NCBI GenBank assembly: GCA_027307335.1
Contig: DAHUXD010000011.1
Location: 1 to 64,000, forward strand
DNA: 64,000 bases
Source: Acidobacteriota bacterium
GTDB taxonomy: Bacteria; Acidobacteriota; Thermoanaerobaculia; UBA5066; Gp7-AA6
Direction of reading: 5' to 3'
The notes under the pieces are model-generated. The model searched no databases, was not told where the DNA came from, and saw only the letters and a program-made list of their open reading frames with translations. How positions within the stretch are numbered: position 1 is the first letter of the stretch; each line of letters opens with the position of its first letter. Of this stretch, positions 43,436 through 51,514 are shown in pieces. Made by a program: the position numbers and the translations under genes.

Positions 43436-43786
43436 CTAGCCCACCTCCATCACCGGCCGGACCTCGATCGAGCCGAACTTCGCCGACGGCACGCGCGCCG
43501 CGATGCCGCGGGCCTCGTCCAGGTTCGACGCGTTGATGATGTAGTAGCCGCCGAGCTGCTCCTTCGTCTCCGCGAACGGGCCGTCCGTCGTCGTCGGCTT
43601 GCCGTTGCGGACGCGGACGGTCGTGGCCGTCGCGATCGGCTGCAGGGGATCGCCCGCCAGATGGTGGCCGCTCTTCTTGATCTGGTCCGTGAACGTCATG
43701 TACTCGTGGTAGAGCTGCCCCCTCTCCTGCTCGCTCATCGAGTTCCACTGGGACTCCGCGTCGTAGATCAGAAGCATGTATCGCAT
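43436..43786 (-). CDS. YCII-related (DGPF-motif) protein
   Basis: 116 residues, RBS AAGGAGAGG before ATG 43786. The start RYMLLIYD and TTDGPFAETKEQLGGYYII carry the DGPF signature of the YCII-like fold. Genes for such proteins stand beside ECF42 sigma factors in many genomes and are targets or partners of them. Fold: ferredoxin-like dimer; enzymatic role unproven. Probably cotranscribed with the downstream sigma-factor gene. Confidence 0.92.
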   Translation of the reverse strand: MRYMLLIYDAESQWNSMSEQERGQLYHEYMTFTDQIKKSGHHLAGDPLQPIATATTVRVRNGKPTTTDGPFAETKEQLGGYYIINASNLDEARGIAARVPSAKFGSIEVRPVMEVG

Positions 43787-43889
43787 CGGTTCCTCTCCTT
43801 TCCTCCTTGAGTCGAACGGGCGGGGCCGGAATCGACAGTCCGGGTCCCGGGGATTCCGCACGGGTTAATCTTCCGCGGAGGAGGTCGGC

Positions 43890-45488
43890 ATGAAGTCGAA
43901 GGTCCGGGTGATCGGGGCGGCCCTGCTGGCGGTGTTCACGGTCGGCGCGCCCCTTCGCGGCCAGACGGCCGGGCTCGGCCGGACGGATTTCCCGGCCTCC
44001 GGGTCGGCGGCCGCGATGCCGCACTTCCTGAAGGGGCTCCTCCTCCTGCACAGCTTCGAGTACGCGGACGCGGCGGAGGAGTTTCGGGCGGCGGAGAAGG
44101 CCGATCCGGGCTTCGCGATGGCGTACTGGGGCGAGGCGATGACCTTGAATCACCCGCTCTGGATGCAGCGCGACCGCGAAGCCGCCATGAAGGCGCTCGA
44201 GCGCCTCGCGCCGACGCGGGAGGCGCGGCTCGCGAAGGCGCCGACCGAGCGCGAGAAGATGTACCTCGACGCGGTCGAGGAGCTCTGGGCGGAGGGCGAC
44301 AAGGCGGAGCGCGACCGCGCCTACGCCGACGCGATGCGGCGCCTGCACGAGAAGCATCCGGAGGACCTCGACGCCGCGGCGTTCTACGGGCTCGCGCTCC
44401 TCGGCACCTGCGAGGACAGGCGCGACGTCAAGGTCTACATCGAGGCCGCGGCGATCGAGGAGGACGTCTTCGCGAAGAACCCGCAGCATCCGGGCGCCGC
44501 GCATTACCTGATCCACTGTTACGACGATCCCGTGCACGCGCCGCTCGGGATGCGGCCGGCCCGCGTCTACGCACAGATCGCACCGGCCGCGGTGCATGCG
44601 CTCCACATGCCGTCGCACATCTTCTTCGCGTCCGCGATGTGGGAGGACGCCGTCGCCTCGAACGAGGCCTCGTGGAAGGCGTCGGTGGACCGGGCCGAGA
44701 GAAAGTCGCTCGGGCCCGGCGAGCACAGCTTCCACGCGCTGTCCTGGCTCGAGTACGCGTACCTGCAGCTCGGGCGCTGGAAAGAGGCGCGGGCGGACCT
44801 CGCGACGATGGAGAAGGACCAGAAAGCGGCGCCGACCGCGACGACGACGAGCGCCCTGTCCGCCATGCGGGCGGCGTGGATCGTCGACACGCGCCGCTGC
44901 GAGGACGTCGAGCCGCCGGCGGAGGCGACGGCGCCGCGCGATCACTTCGTGCGCGGCCTCTGCGCGCTCGAGCGGGGCGACGCGAAGGCGGCCGAGGGTT
45001 CCCTCGCGGCGCTCAAGACGGGCGGCGGCGCCGAGGAGCCAGGCCACTCGCACGGCCGCGTGCCGGGGGCCTACGCCGGACGCGACACGACCGTGTCGAA
45101 GATCTTCCAGGAGGAGCTCTCCGCGCTGCTCGCGCTCTCCCGGGGCGACAGGGAGGAGGCCGTGCGCCTCGCGAAGGAAGCCGCCGAGCTCGAGGACGGA
45201 CTCTCGTTCGACTTCGGGCCACCCGCCGTCGTGAAGCCGGCGCACGAGCTCGCCGGGGAGGTCCTCCTCGCCGCGGGGAAACCGGCGGAGGCGTCGAAGG
45301 AGTTCGAGAAGTCGCTCGACACGGCGCCCGGCCGAGCGCTCTCCCTCCTCGGTCTCGCGAAGGCGCAGGCGGCGGCGGGACAGACGGCGGCATCGAAGGA
45401 GACCTACGCGAAGCTCGCGAAGCAGTGGAACCGCGCGGACACGGACCTGCCGGGGCGGGCCGAGGTGGTCGCGCAGGCATCCCCGTAG
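43890..45488 (+). CDS. Exported TPR-repeat protein
   Basis: 532 residues, RBS GCGGAGGAGG before ATG 43890, signal peptide about 1-25. TPR-like helical pairs run through the protein: KGLLLLHSFEYADAAEEFRAAEKADPG near the start, HHAEAALYY-like blocks in the middle and EFEKSLDTAPGRALSLLGLAKAQAAAG near the end. A HxxHxxxHx-type patch (HMPSHIFF) lies at about 232. Role: scaffold or periplasmic protein complex; substrate unknown. Its stop codon TAG (45486-45488) lies inside repeat copy 2. Confidence 0.85.
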   Translation: MKSKVRVIGAALLAVFTVGAPLRGQTAGLGRTDFPASGSAAAMPHFLKGLLLLHSFEYADAAEEFRAAEKADPGFAMAYWGEAMTLNHPLWMQRDREAAMKALERLAPTREARLAKAPTEREKMYLDAVEELWAEGDKAERDRAYADAMRRLHEKHPEDLDAAAFYGLALLGTCEDRRDVKVYIEAAAIEEDVFAKNPQHPGAAHYLIHCYDDPVHAPLGMRPARVYAQIAPAAVHALHMPSHIFFASAMWEDAVASNEASWKASVDRAERKSLGPGEHSFHALSWLEYAYLQLGRWKEARADLATMEKDQKAAPTATTTSALSAMRAAWIVDTRRCEDVEPPAEATAPRDHFVRGLCALERGDAKAAEGSLAALKTGGGAEEPGHSHGRVPGAYAGRDTTVSKIFQEELSALLALSRGDREEAVRLAKEAAELEDGLSFDFGPPAVVKPAHELAGEVLLAAGKPAEASKEFEKSLDTAPGRALSLLGLAKAQAAAGQTAASKETYAKLAKQWNRADTDLPGRAEVVAQASP

Positions 45489-45536
45489 GGGCGGGGCTCG
45501 TCCCCGCCCGCGGGCGGCCTCGAGGGCCGCCCCTAC
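45485..45536. repeat. 52-bp cruciform repeat, family B, copy 2; contains the stop codons of both flanking genes
   Basis: GTAGGGGCGG... CCGCCCCTAC, near-identical to the reverse complement of copy 1 (differences only in the hairpin loops). The first TAG (45486-45488) ends the TPR gene and, on the other strand, the last CTA (45533-45535, read TAG) ends the GH172-like gene. Confidence 0.92.
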
Positions 45537-47527
45537 GATTTCTTTTCGATTCTCTCGATCGCGCGCGAGGCGGCCCACGCCGGGGTCAGGTCGATGATGC
45601 CGCCGACCTCCGGAATCGGGTGCGCGGCCACTTCTTTGAGCGCCGGGAGCGCCGACGCGGCGGCGGGACCGATCCTGCCGAGCGCGGTCGCGGACTCGCG
45701 TACGACGTGCAGGGACTGGTCCGGCGCGCGCAGCGCGGCCACGAGGGCCGGAACCGCCGACGCGGCCCCCGCGCCGATCGCGCCGATCGCGATCGCCGCC
45801 TCCGCGCGGACGATCGGATCGGGGTCCTGGAGGCGCGCGGCGAGCGCCGACGAGGCGGGCGATGCCGCGGGACCGAGCCTCGAGAGCTCGAGGGCGGCGA
45901 GGCCGCGCACCACGGGGTCGGGGTCGGAGAGAGCCGCCGTCAATCCGGAAACTCCCTTCGGCACCGCGGGCGCCTTCACCGCGTCCGCCTTCCTCCATCC
46001 CGCCGGGCCGGTCTGCGCGAGGATCAGGTCGTCGACGCCGAGCGCGTAGCCGGTCGACGCCGCGTTCTTGCCGAGGCAGACGAACGTCACGGTGTGCCGG
46101 CCCTTCGTCAGCCGCGGCCAGCCGATCTGATCGTCGAGGCCGACGTAGGTCTCGTACGCGTAGCCGTCGAACGAGAGCTGGGGCCGCACGTCCGCGCCCG
46201 GCTCGTGCTCGAGGACCGGCGCGACCGGGGGCTTCCCGTCGAGCAGCACGCTGTAGATCCCGTAGTCCGAGCCCTGCGCGACCTGCGTGTAGAGCTCGTA
46301 GTCGCCGGCCTCGGCGACGTCGAACGGGATCGTCAGGCGCGCGCCCGGGCCCTCCGCCCGGAAGAGGACCACGTCCTTGGCCCAGAAGAGGTCCTTGACG
46401 ACCTCCGTCTTGCCCTTCTCGGCGGCGATGCCGTCCATGGCCGTCTCGACCTCGAACTGCACGGCGTTGCCCTGGGGCAGCCTCGCCGACCCGTACGGCA
46501 CCGGGGGAAGGCCGGTCGCGATGCCGTCCTGATACCAGTACGAGACCGACGACATCAGGTCGTTGCGCGGGCCGAAGGCCGACTTGATCGAGCCGTCCTG
46601 GTTGTAGGTCCAGCCGAGATGCTCGATGTCGAAGTGGAGCGACTTCGAGAACGGGATCGGATCGAGAATGTGCCAGCGGTAGCCGGTCATCCGCGACCCG
46701 AGGCCGGTGCCATCGGCCACGGTGACGCCCGCGTACAGCCCGCTCGTGACGTGGAGTCCCCAGGCGTCGGTGAAGTAGTCCTCGGAGCCCGTTCCCTTCA
46801 GCGAGGGCTCCGGCTCGCCGTCGACGAAGAAGCGGTCGTCGCCCTCGCCGAACCAGCCGGCCTCGGGCTGCACCACGGAGAGCACCGTCCCGACGTAGAA
46901 GCCGCGGCCCTTCACGTCGAGGAAGACGTAGGGTTTCCCGTCGTCCGGCGCGGGCAGCTCCTGGCGATAGCGGGCATGGAAGTACGCGACGTCCGGCGGG
47001 AGCGACGGGACCTTGTCCCAGTCGACCTGGAAGTAGAGATGGTCGACGCGGCGGCGGCCCTCGTTCGTCAGCGTGACGCGGCACGACCTGCGGAACGGCA
47101 TCGGCCAGTAGCTGTTGCGGGCGCGGCCGTCCGAGCTCGCGCGGATCATGGACGACTCGACCGGTCTCTCGAAGCCGTGCCCGACGCCGAAGAAGTCGCC
47201 GAGCGGCGCGTCGACCGACGGCTCCGGGCTCCCGTCGTAGTAGACGCGCAGGCGCAGCAGGCGCGGCCAGCCGTACTCGTTGGCCGCGATCGTGATCCAG
47301 AGGTGGGTGACGACGCCGGGCCCCTGAAGGTCGGCGAGCGTCGCCTCCTCGCCCGGGATCATGTACCAGCGGTCGTTGTTCGAGTCCGGGATGGGGCTCG
47401 TCGAGGACGAGCGGTGCGCCGTGAAGTCCTTCAGCTTCGCGAACTCGAGCGGGTCGGTCGCCTGGGCGCGTAAACGCGCGGCGACCACGGCCGCGGCGAG
47501 GGCGAGAACGGGCGTCCGGAATCGCAT
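45533..47527 (-). CDS. Secreted DUF2961 (GH172-like) protein with C-terminal HEAT repeats
   Basis: 664 residues from ATG 47527, with a signal peptide. The DUF2961 core has SLKGTGSEDYFTDAWG, the GTGxEDYF signature of GH172 proteins (alpha-D-fructofuranosidase/difructose dianhydride synthase-like); its Glu is one of the expected catalytic residues. A second beta-sandwich follows (VVLFRAEGPGARLTIPFDVA). The final ~150 residues are four or so PBS-lyase-type HEAT repeats (DPDPVVRGLAALELSRLG). The HEAT fusion is unusual. Function: probable glycoside hydrolase acting outside; substrate unproven. Its stop codon lies in repeat copy 2. Confidence 0.85.
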   Translation of the reverse strand: MRFRTPVLALAAAVVAARLRAQATDPLEFAKLKDFTAHRSSSTSPIPDSNNDRWYMIPGEEATLADLQGPGVVTHLWITIAANEYGWPRLLRLRVYYDGSPEPSVDAPLGDFFGVGHGFERPVESSMIRASSDGRARNSYWPMPFRRSCRVTLTNEGRRRVDHLYFQVDWDKVPSLPPDVAYFHARYRQELPAPDDGKPYVFLDVKGRGFYVGTVLSVVQPEAGWFGEGDDRFFVDGEPEPSLKGTGSEDYFTDAWGLHVTSGLYAGVTVADGTGLGSRMTGYRWHILDPIPFSKSLHFDIEHLGWTYNQDGSIKSAFGPRNDLMSSVSYWYQDGIATGLPPVPYGSARLPQGNAVQFEVETAMDGIAAEKGKTEVVKDLFWAKDVVLFRAEGPGARLTIPFDVAEAGDYELYTQVAQGSDYGIYSVLLDGKPPVAPVLEHEPGADVRPQLSFDGYAYETYVGLDDQIGWPRLTKGRHTVTFVCLGKNAASTGYALGVDDLILAQTGPAGWRKADAVKAPAVPKGVSGLTAALSDPDPVVRGLAALELSRLGPAASPASSALAARLQDPDPIVRAEAAIAIGAIGAGAASAVPALVAALRAPDQSLHVVRESATALGRIGPAAASALPALKEVAAHPIPEVGGIIDLTPAWAASRAIERIEKKS

Positions 47528-47550
47528 GGCCCTCCTTCGGCACGGCACGC

Positions 47551-48903
47551 TCACGCGAGGAGCGCCTCGACGCTCTCGCGGAAGACGCGCGTGTGAAAGT
47601 CGATGTCCTCTTCGGTCGTCTGCGGCGCGACGAGCGCCATGTTGTGGAAGGGCGTCATCAGGATCCCGCGGTTCAAGGCCGCCAGATGCATGTAGCGGTC
47701 GAGCTCGGGGTCGATCGAGGCCGCGGCCTCGGCGCCGTTTCTCGGCGGCGTCGCGCGGAACCAGTACTCGGCGCGGCAGCCGAGCCGCGCGACGTGCCAG
47801 GGAAGGCGATGCTCGGCGATCACCGTGGCCGCTCCCTCGGCGAAGCGCTCCGCGAGGGGGATCGTCCTCGCGTAGGCATCGTCCGTGAGGACCCTCTGGA
47901 GCGTCGCCCGCATCGCCGCGAGAGACAGCGCGTTGCCCGCGAGGGTGCCGCCGATTCCGCCGGTGTCGGCGGTCGCGAGATCGGTCCCGCTCCGGACCCG
48001 CTCGGCCACCTCGGCGGAGAGGCCGTAGACGGCGGCGGGGAGGCCGCCGGCGAGCGGCTTGCCGATCGTCAGGATGTCCGGCGAGAGACCGTGCGCGCCC
48101 GTGCAGCCGCCCGGACCCGCGCAGATCGTGTGCGTTTCGTCGAGGATCAGGAGGGTCCCGGTCCGGCGCGTCGCCTCGCGGAGGGCGTCGTGAAAGCCGG
48201 GCTCGGGATGGACGATCCCGATGTTCGTCATCACCGGTTCGGCGAGGACGCAGGCGACGTCGCCGTGCGCGAGCTCGCGCTCGAGCGCCGCGACGTCGTT
48301 GAACTCGACCACGCGCGTCGTGACCGACGGGTCGACCGGCGGACCCAGGTTGCCGCCGCGGGCCACGACGCGGCCGCCGTCGTCGAGCGTGGCGAAGGTC
48401 TCGTCGACCGTGCCGTGATAGCACCAGTCGAAGACGAGGATCTTCGGGCGCTTCGTCACGTGGCGCGCGAGCCGGATCGCGAAGCGGTTGGCGTCGGTCG
48501 CGGTGAGGGTCGTCTGCCAGTAGGGCAGTCCGAAGCGGCGCGCGAGCTCCTCGCCGACGCGGATCGCGTCCTCCGTCGGCAGCATGAACGTGATGCCGCG
48601 CCGCGCTCGTTCTTCGATCGCCTCGACCGAGGCCGGAGGGGAATGGCCCGTCATCGCTCCGGTGTCGCCGAGGCAGAGGTCGAGGTAGCGGTGTTCGTCG
48701 ACGTCCGTGAAGTGAGCGCCCTCGCCGTGCGCGACGAAGATCGGGAACGACCCCGCCCAGCGCACCATCCAGTTCATGGGGACTCCGCCGAGGAGGCTCC
48801 CCCGGGCGCGCTCGAACAGCATGCGCGAGCGCGGGTGGGCTTCCTCGAAGCGGCGCAGCTCCTCCGCGAGGCGGTCCTTCAGCCGGGCTCGGTCGATCGT
48901 CAT
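47551..48903 (-). CDS. Class III pyridoxal-phosphate aminotransferase
   Basis: 450 residues from ATG 48903. PLP lysine K282 in DILTIGKPLAGG; D255 in LILDETHT binds the pyridine nitrogen; MTGHSPPA and TDANRFAIRLARHVT are the phosphate-binding and substrate segments. Overall similarity is to glutamate-1-semialdehyde aminomutase-like and omega-amino acid transaminases, but GSAM identity is not secure. Cytoplasmic. Lies 23 bp upstream of the GH172-like gene on the same strand; transcriptional linkage is possible. Confidence 0.9.
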   Translation of the reverse strand: MTIDRARLKDRLAEELRRFEEAHPRSRMLFERARGSLLGGVPMNWMVRWAGSFPIFVAHGEGAHFTDVDEHRYLDLCLGDTGAMTGHSPPASVEAIEERARRGITFMLPTEDAIRVGEELARRFGLPYWQTTLTATDANRFAIRLARHVTKRPKILVFDWCYHGTVDETFATLDDGGRVVARGGNLGPPVDPSVTTRVVEFNDVAALERELAHGDVACVLAEPVMTNIGIVHPEPGFHDALREATRRTGTLLILDETHTICAGPGGCTGAHGLSPDILTIGKPLAGGLPAAVYGLSAEVAERVRSGTDLATADTGGIGGTLAGNALSLAAMRATLQRVLTDDAYARTIPLAERFAEGAATVIAEHRLPWHVARLGCRAEYWFRATPPRNGAEAAASIDPELDRYMHLAALNRGILMTPFHNMALVAPQTTEEDIDFHTRVFRESVEALLA

Positions 48904-48990
48904 GATCGGGCGGGCGCATCTTAATGCCGCTCGACCTTCCGGCCGAATCGGCCGTATAACTCGCCTGTCGTTTTTCGAGAAGGAGAATCC

Positions 48991-51012
48991 ATGCGCGTTT
49001 TCCGGCCGCTCCTCGCCGCCCTCGCCGCCGCCCCCGTCCTCCTCGCCCAGGATGCCCTCAAGGGCCCGGAGGCGGCGGACATGGACAAGGGCGTCGAGGC
49101 GTGCACCGACTTCTTCGAGTTCTCGAACGGGGCCTGGCGCTCGGCGAACCCGATTCCCGCGGAGCAGCCGCGCTGGAGCCGGCGCTGGAAGGCCGGCGAG
49201 GAGGCGAAGGACCGGCTGAAGGAGATCCTCGACGAGGCGGCGGCGGTCAAGAACGCGCCGAAGGGCTCGACCGAGCAGCTCATCGGCGACTTCTACGGGG
49301 CCTGCTTGGACGAGGCGGAGGTGGACCGGCTGGGCGCGAAGCCGATCGAGGGCTGGCGCGGCGACATCCGCGCGATGAAGACGAAGGACGACCTCGCGAA
49401 GATGATCACGAGGTTCCAGGGCTACGGGGTCTTCGTGCCGTTCGCCATCTTCGGAAGCTCCGACAACCACAACCCGAACGACGTCATCGCGCAGGTCGTC
49501 GCCTCGGGGCTCGGGCTGCCGGACCGGGACTACTACATCAAGACCGAGCCCCGCTTCGTCGAGGCGCGGGAGAAGTACGTGGCGCACGTCGCGAAGACGT
49601 TCGAGCTCGCGGGCGCGACGCCGGCCCAGGCCAAGGCGGCGGCCGCGACCGTCATGCGCATGGAGACCGACCTGGCGAAGGCGTCTCTCGACAACATCGC
49701 GTTGCGCGACCCGAAGGCGACCGACCACAAGATGACCATGGCGGAGCTGCAGAAGCTGACGCCGAAGTACGACTGGACGGCGGCGTTTCGGGCGCTCGAC
49801 GTCCGGCCGGGCGACGTCAACGTGGCCGAGCCGAAGTTCCTCGAGGAGGTCGAACGGCAGCTCGGCGCGTCTTCGATCGCGGACTGGAAGACCTACCTCG
49901 ACTGGCAGCTCCTCGACTTCGCGTCGCCGTCGCTGTCGAAGCCGTTCGTGGACGAGAACTTCGCGTTCAACGGCGCCTACCTCGCGGGCCAGAAGCAGAT
50001 CAAGCCGCGCTGGAAGCGCTGCGCCGAGCAGGCGGACCAGCTGCTCGGGGAAGCGCTCGGGAAGAAGTACGTCGAGAAGTACTTCCCGCCCGAGGCGAAG
50101 GCGCGGATGCAGGAGATGGTCAGGAACCTGCGCCTCGCGATGCAGGAGACGATCGAGGGGCTCGACTGGATGAGCCCGGAGACGAAGAAGAAGGCGCTCG
50201 AGAAGCTCTCGACCTTCAATCCGAAGATCGGCTATCCCGACCGGTGGAAGGACTACAGCCGCGTCGCCGTGACGCGAACCTCGTACTGGAGCGATGTCCT
50301 CGCGGGCCGGAAGTTCGTCACCGACGACAACCTCGCCACGATCGGCAAGCCCGTGGACCGCGGACGCTGGGGCATGACGCCGCCGACCTCGAACGCGTAC
50401 TACAACCCGCTCTTGAACGAGATCGTCTTCCCGGCGGGAATCCTCCAGCCGCCCGCCTTCAGCCTCACCGCGAACGACGCGGTCAACTACGGCGGGATCG
50501 GCGTCGTCATCGGCCACGAGATCAGTCACGGCTTCGACGACCAGGGCGCCCAGTACGACGCGCTCGGCCGCCTCGAGAACTGGTGGACTCCCGAGGACCT
50601 GAAGAAGTTCCAGGAGAAGACGGCGTGCGTCGTCCGGCAGTTCGACGCCTACGAGGTCGAGCCGGGCATCCACGAGCAGGGCAAGCTCGTCGCGGGCGAG
50701 TCGATCGGCGACCTCGCGGGCGCCCGGATCGCGTACCGCGCGTTCCAGATCGCTCAGCGGGGCAAGCCGCCGATGCCGACGATCGACGGCTTCACGCCCG
50801 ACCAGCAGTTCTTCATCGCGTGGGGCCAGTTCCGCGGCGACGCGACCCGGCCGGAGACCGCGCGGCTGATGGCGCAGGGCGACCCGCACCCGATCGGCAA
50901 GTTCCGCGTGATCGGTCCGCTGTCGGACCTTCCGGAGTTCGCGAAGGCGTTCGGCTGCAAGCCGGGTCAGCCGATGGTGCGGCCGGAGGCGGAGAGGTGC
51001 GACGTCTGGTAG
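48991..51012 (+). CDS. M13-family zinc metallopeptidase (neprilysin-like)
   Basis: 673 residues, RBS GAAGGAGAA before ATG 48991, signal peptide. Zinc site H509-E-I-S-H513 in VIGHEISHGFDD, with the third ligand Glu in GESIGDLAGARIAY further on. The peptidase-M13 N-terminal helical domain covers about 30-440; NAYYNPLLNEIVFPAGILQ and the C-terminal WGQFRGDATR / PIGKFRVIGPLSD blocks are family hallmarks. It cleaves small peptides, exported to the periplasm or beyond. Confidence 0.95.
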   Translation: MRVFRPLLAALAAAPVLLAQDALKGPEAADMDKGVEACTDFFEFSNGAWRSANPIPAEQPRWSRRWKAGEEAKDRLKEILDEAAAVKNAPKGSTEQLIGDFYGACLDEAEVDRLGAKPIEGWRGDIRAMKTKDDLAKMITRFQGYGVFVPFAIFGSSDNHNPNDVIAQVVASGLGLPDRDYYIKTEPRFVEAREKYVAHVAKTFELAGATPAQAKAAAATVMRMETDLAKASLDNIALRDPKATDHKMTMAELQKLTPKYDWTAAFRALDVRPGDVNVAEPKFLEEVERQLGASSIADWKTYLDWQLLDFASPSLSKPFVDENFAFNGAYLAGQKQIKPRWKRCAEQADQLLGEALGKKYVEKYFPPEAKARMQEMVRNLRLAMQETIEGLDWMSPETKKKALEKLSTFNPKIGYPDRWKDYSRVAVTRTSYWSDVLAGRKFVTDDNLATIGKPVDRGRWGMTPPTSNAYYNPLLNEIVFPAGILQPPAFSLTANDAVNYGGIGVVIGHEISHGFDDQGAQYDALGRLENWWTPEDLKKFQEKTACVVRQFDAYEVEPGIHEQGKLVAGESIGDLAGARIAYRAFQIAQRGKPPMPTIDGFTPDQQFFIAWGQFRGDATRPETARLMAQGDPHPIGKFRVIGPLSDLPEFAKAFGCKPGQPMVRPEAERCDVW

Positions 51013-51030
51013 CCATACAAAGAACGACAC

Positions 51031-51070
51031 CCCTCTCCCTCCGGGAGAGGGGGTAGGGGTGAGGGGCGTC
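51031..51070 (+). repeat. Intergenic hairpin repeat, family A, copy 3
   Basis: CCCTCTCCCTCCGGGAGAGG with a GTAGGGGTGAGGGGCG tail, just after the M13 peptidase stop. Confidence 0.85.
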
Positions 51071-51086
51071 CGGCGGCGATTGTCTT

Positions 51087-51124
51087 CCCCCTCTCCCTCC
51101 GGGAGAGGGCCGGGGTGAGGGGCG
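51087..51124 (+). repeat. Intergenic hairpin repeat, family A, copy 4
   Basis: CCCCTCTCCCTCCGGGAGAG and a CCGGGGTGAGGGGCG tail, in tandem with copy 3, 32 bp before the -35 box of arsR. Confidence 0.85.
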
Positions 51125-51155
51125 CCCCAGCGCCGTCGTCCGATGTTTACGTCTC

Positions 51156-51183
51156 TTGACAAATCAATTTTGATTGATATGTT
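51156..51183 (+). promoter_or_regulatory. arsR promoter and ArsR operator
   Basis: -35 TTGACA (51156-51161), 16-bp spacer, -10 TATGTT (51178-51183). In the spacer lies the perfect inverted repeat AATCAA-TT-TTGATT (51162-51175), matching the spacing of ArsR/SmtB operators, so the repressor would block polymerase directly and regulate itself. Confidence 0.7.
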
Positions 51184-51190
51184 GCCGCCG

Positions 51191-51514
51191 ATGCCCGAGA
51201 GCCGCCGCGCCCGCAGCCCGAAGCCAGCGCCCGACGCCGGCGCCGTCGCTCGCTGCTGCCACGCCCTCTCCGACGAGACGCGCCTCGCCATCCTCGAGTG
51301 CCTCCGCGGCGGGGAGGAGTGCGTCTGCAATCTGACGGGCGCCCTCGAGTCCGCGCAGTCGCGGCTCTCCTTTCACCTGAAGGTGCTGAAGGACGCCGGG
51401 CTCGTGCGCGACCGAAGGGATGGCCGCTGGATCCACTACTCGATCGACACGGAAGGCCTCGACACGATCCGGGAGTTCATCGATCGCATCGACCCGAGAA
51501 GGAGAAAACCATGA
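51191..51514 (+). CDS. arsR: ArsR/SmtB-family arsenic-responsive repressor
   Basis: 107 residues from ATG 51191, chosen because it falls 7 nt after the -10 box; in-frame alternatives at 51143 and 51179 lie inside the promoter. Winged helix: [20 protein letters not shown], then the recognition helix [19 protein letters not shown]44-V-C46 in ECVCNL matches the CVC metalloid site of ArsR. As(III) binding would release it from DNA. The mRNA is probably leaderless. The stop overlaps the arsM start (ATGA). Confidence 0.93.
   Translation: MPESRRARSPKPAPDAGAVARCCHALSDETRLAILECLRGGEECVCNLTGALESAQSRLSFHLKVLKDAGLVRDRRDGRWIHYSIDTEGLDTIREFIDRIDPRRRKP

Noticed and set aside
45533-48919. One continuous minus-strand frame suggesting a fusion of the GH172-like protein with sequence upstream
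   Set aside because: From 47528 onward this frame is not the aminotransferase frame and is low-complexity; the GH172-like protein has its own signal peptide at 47527 and the aminotransferase has its own ATG at 48903.
51031-51124. Tandem hairpin repeats as a small CRISPR array
   Set aside because: Only two units, the repeats are hairpin plus tail with no unique spacers of constant length, and no cas genes are near.
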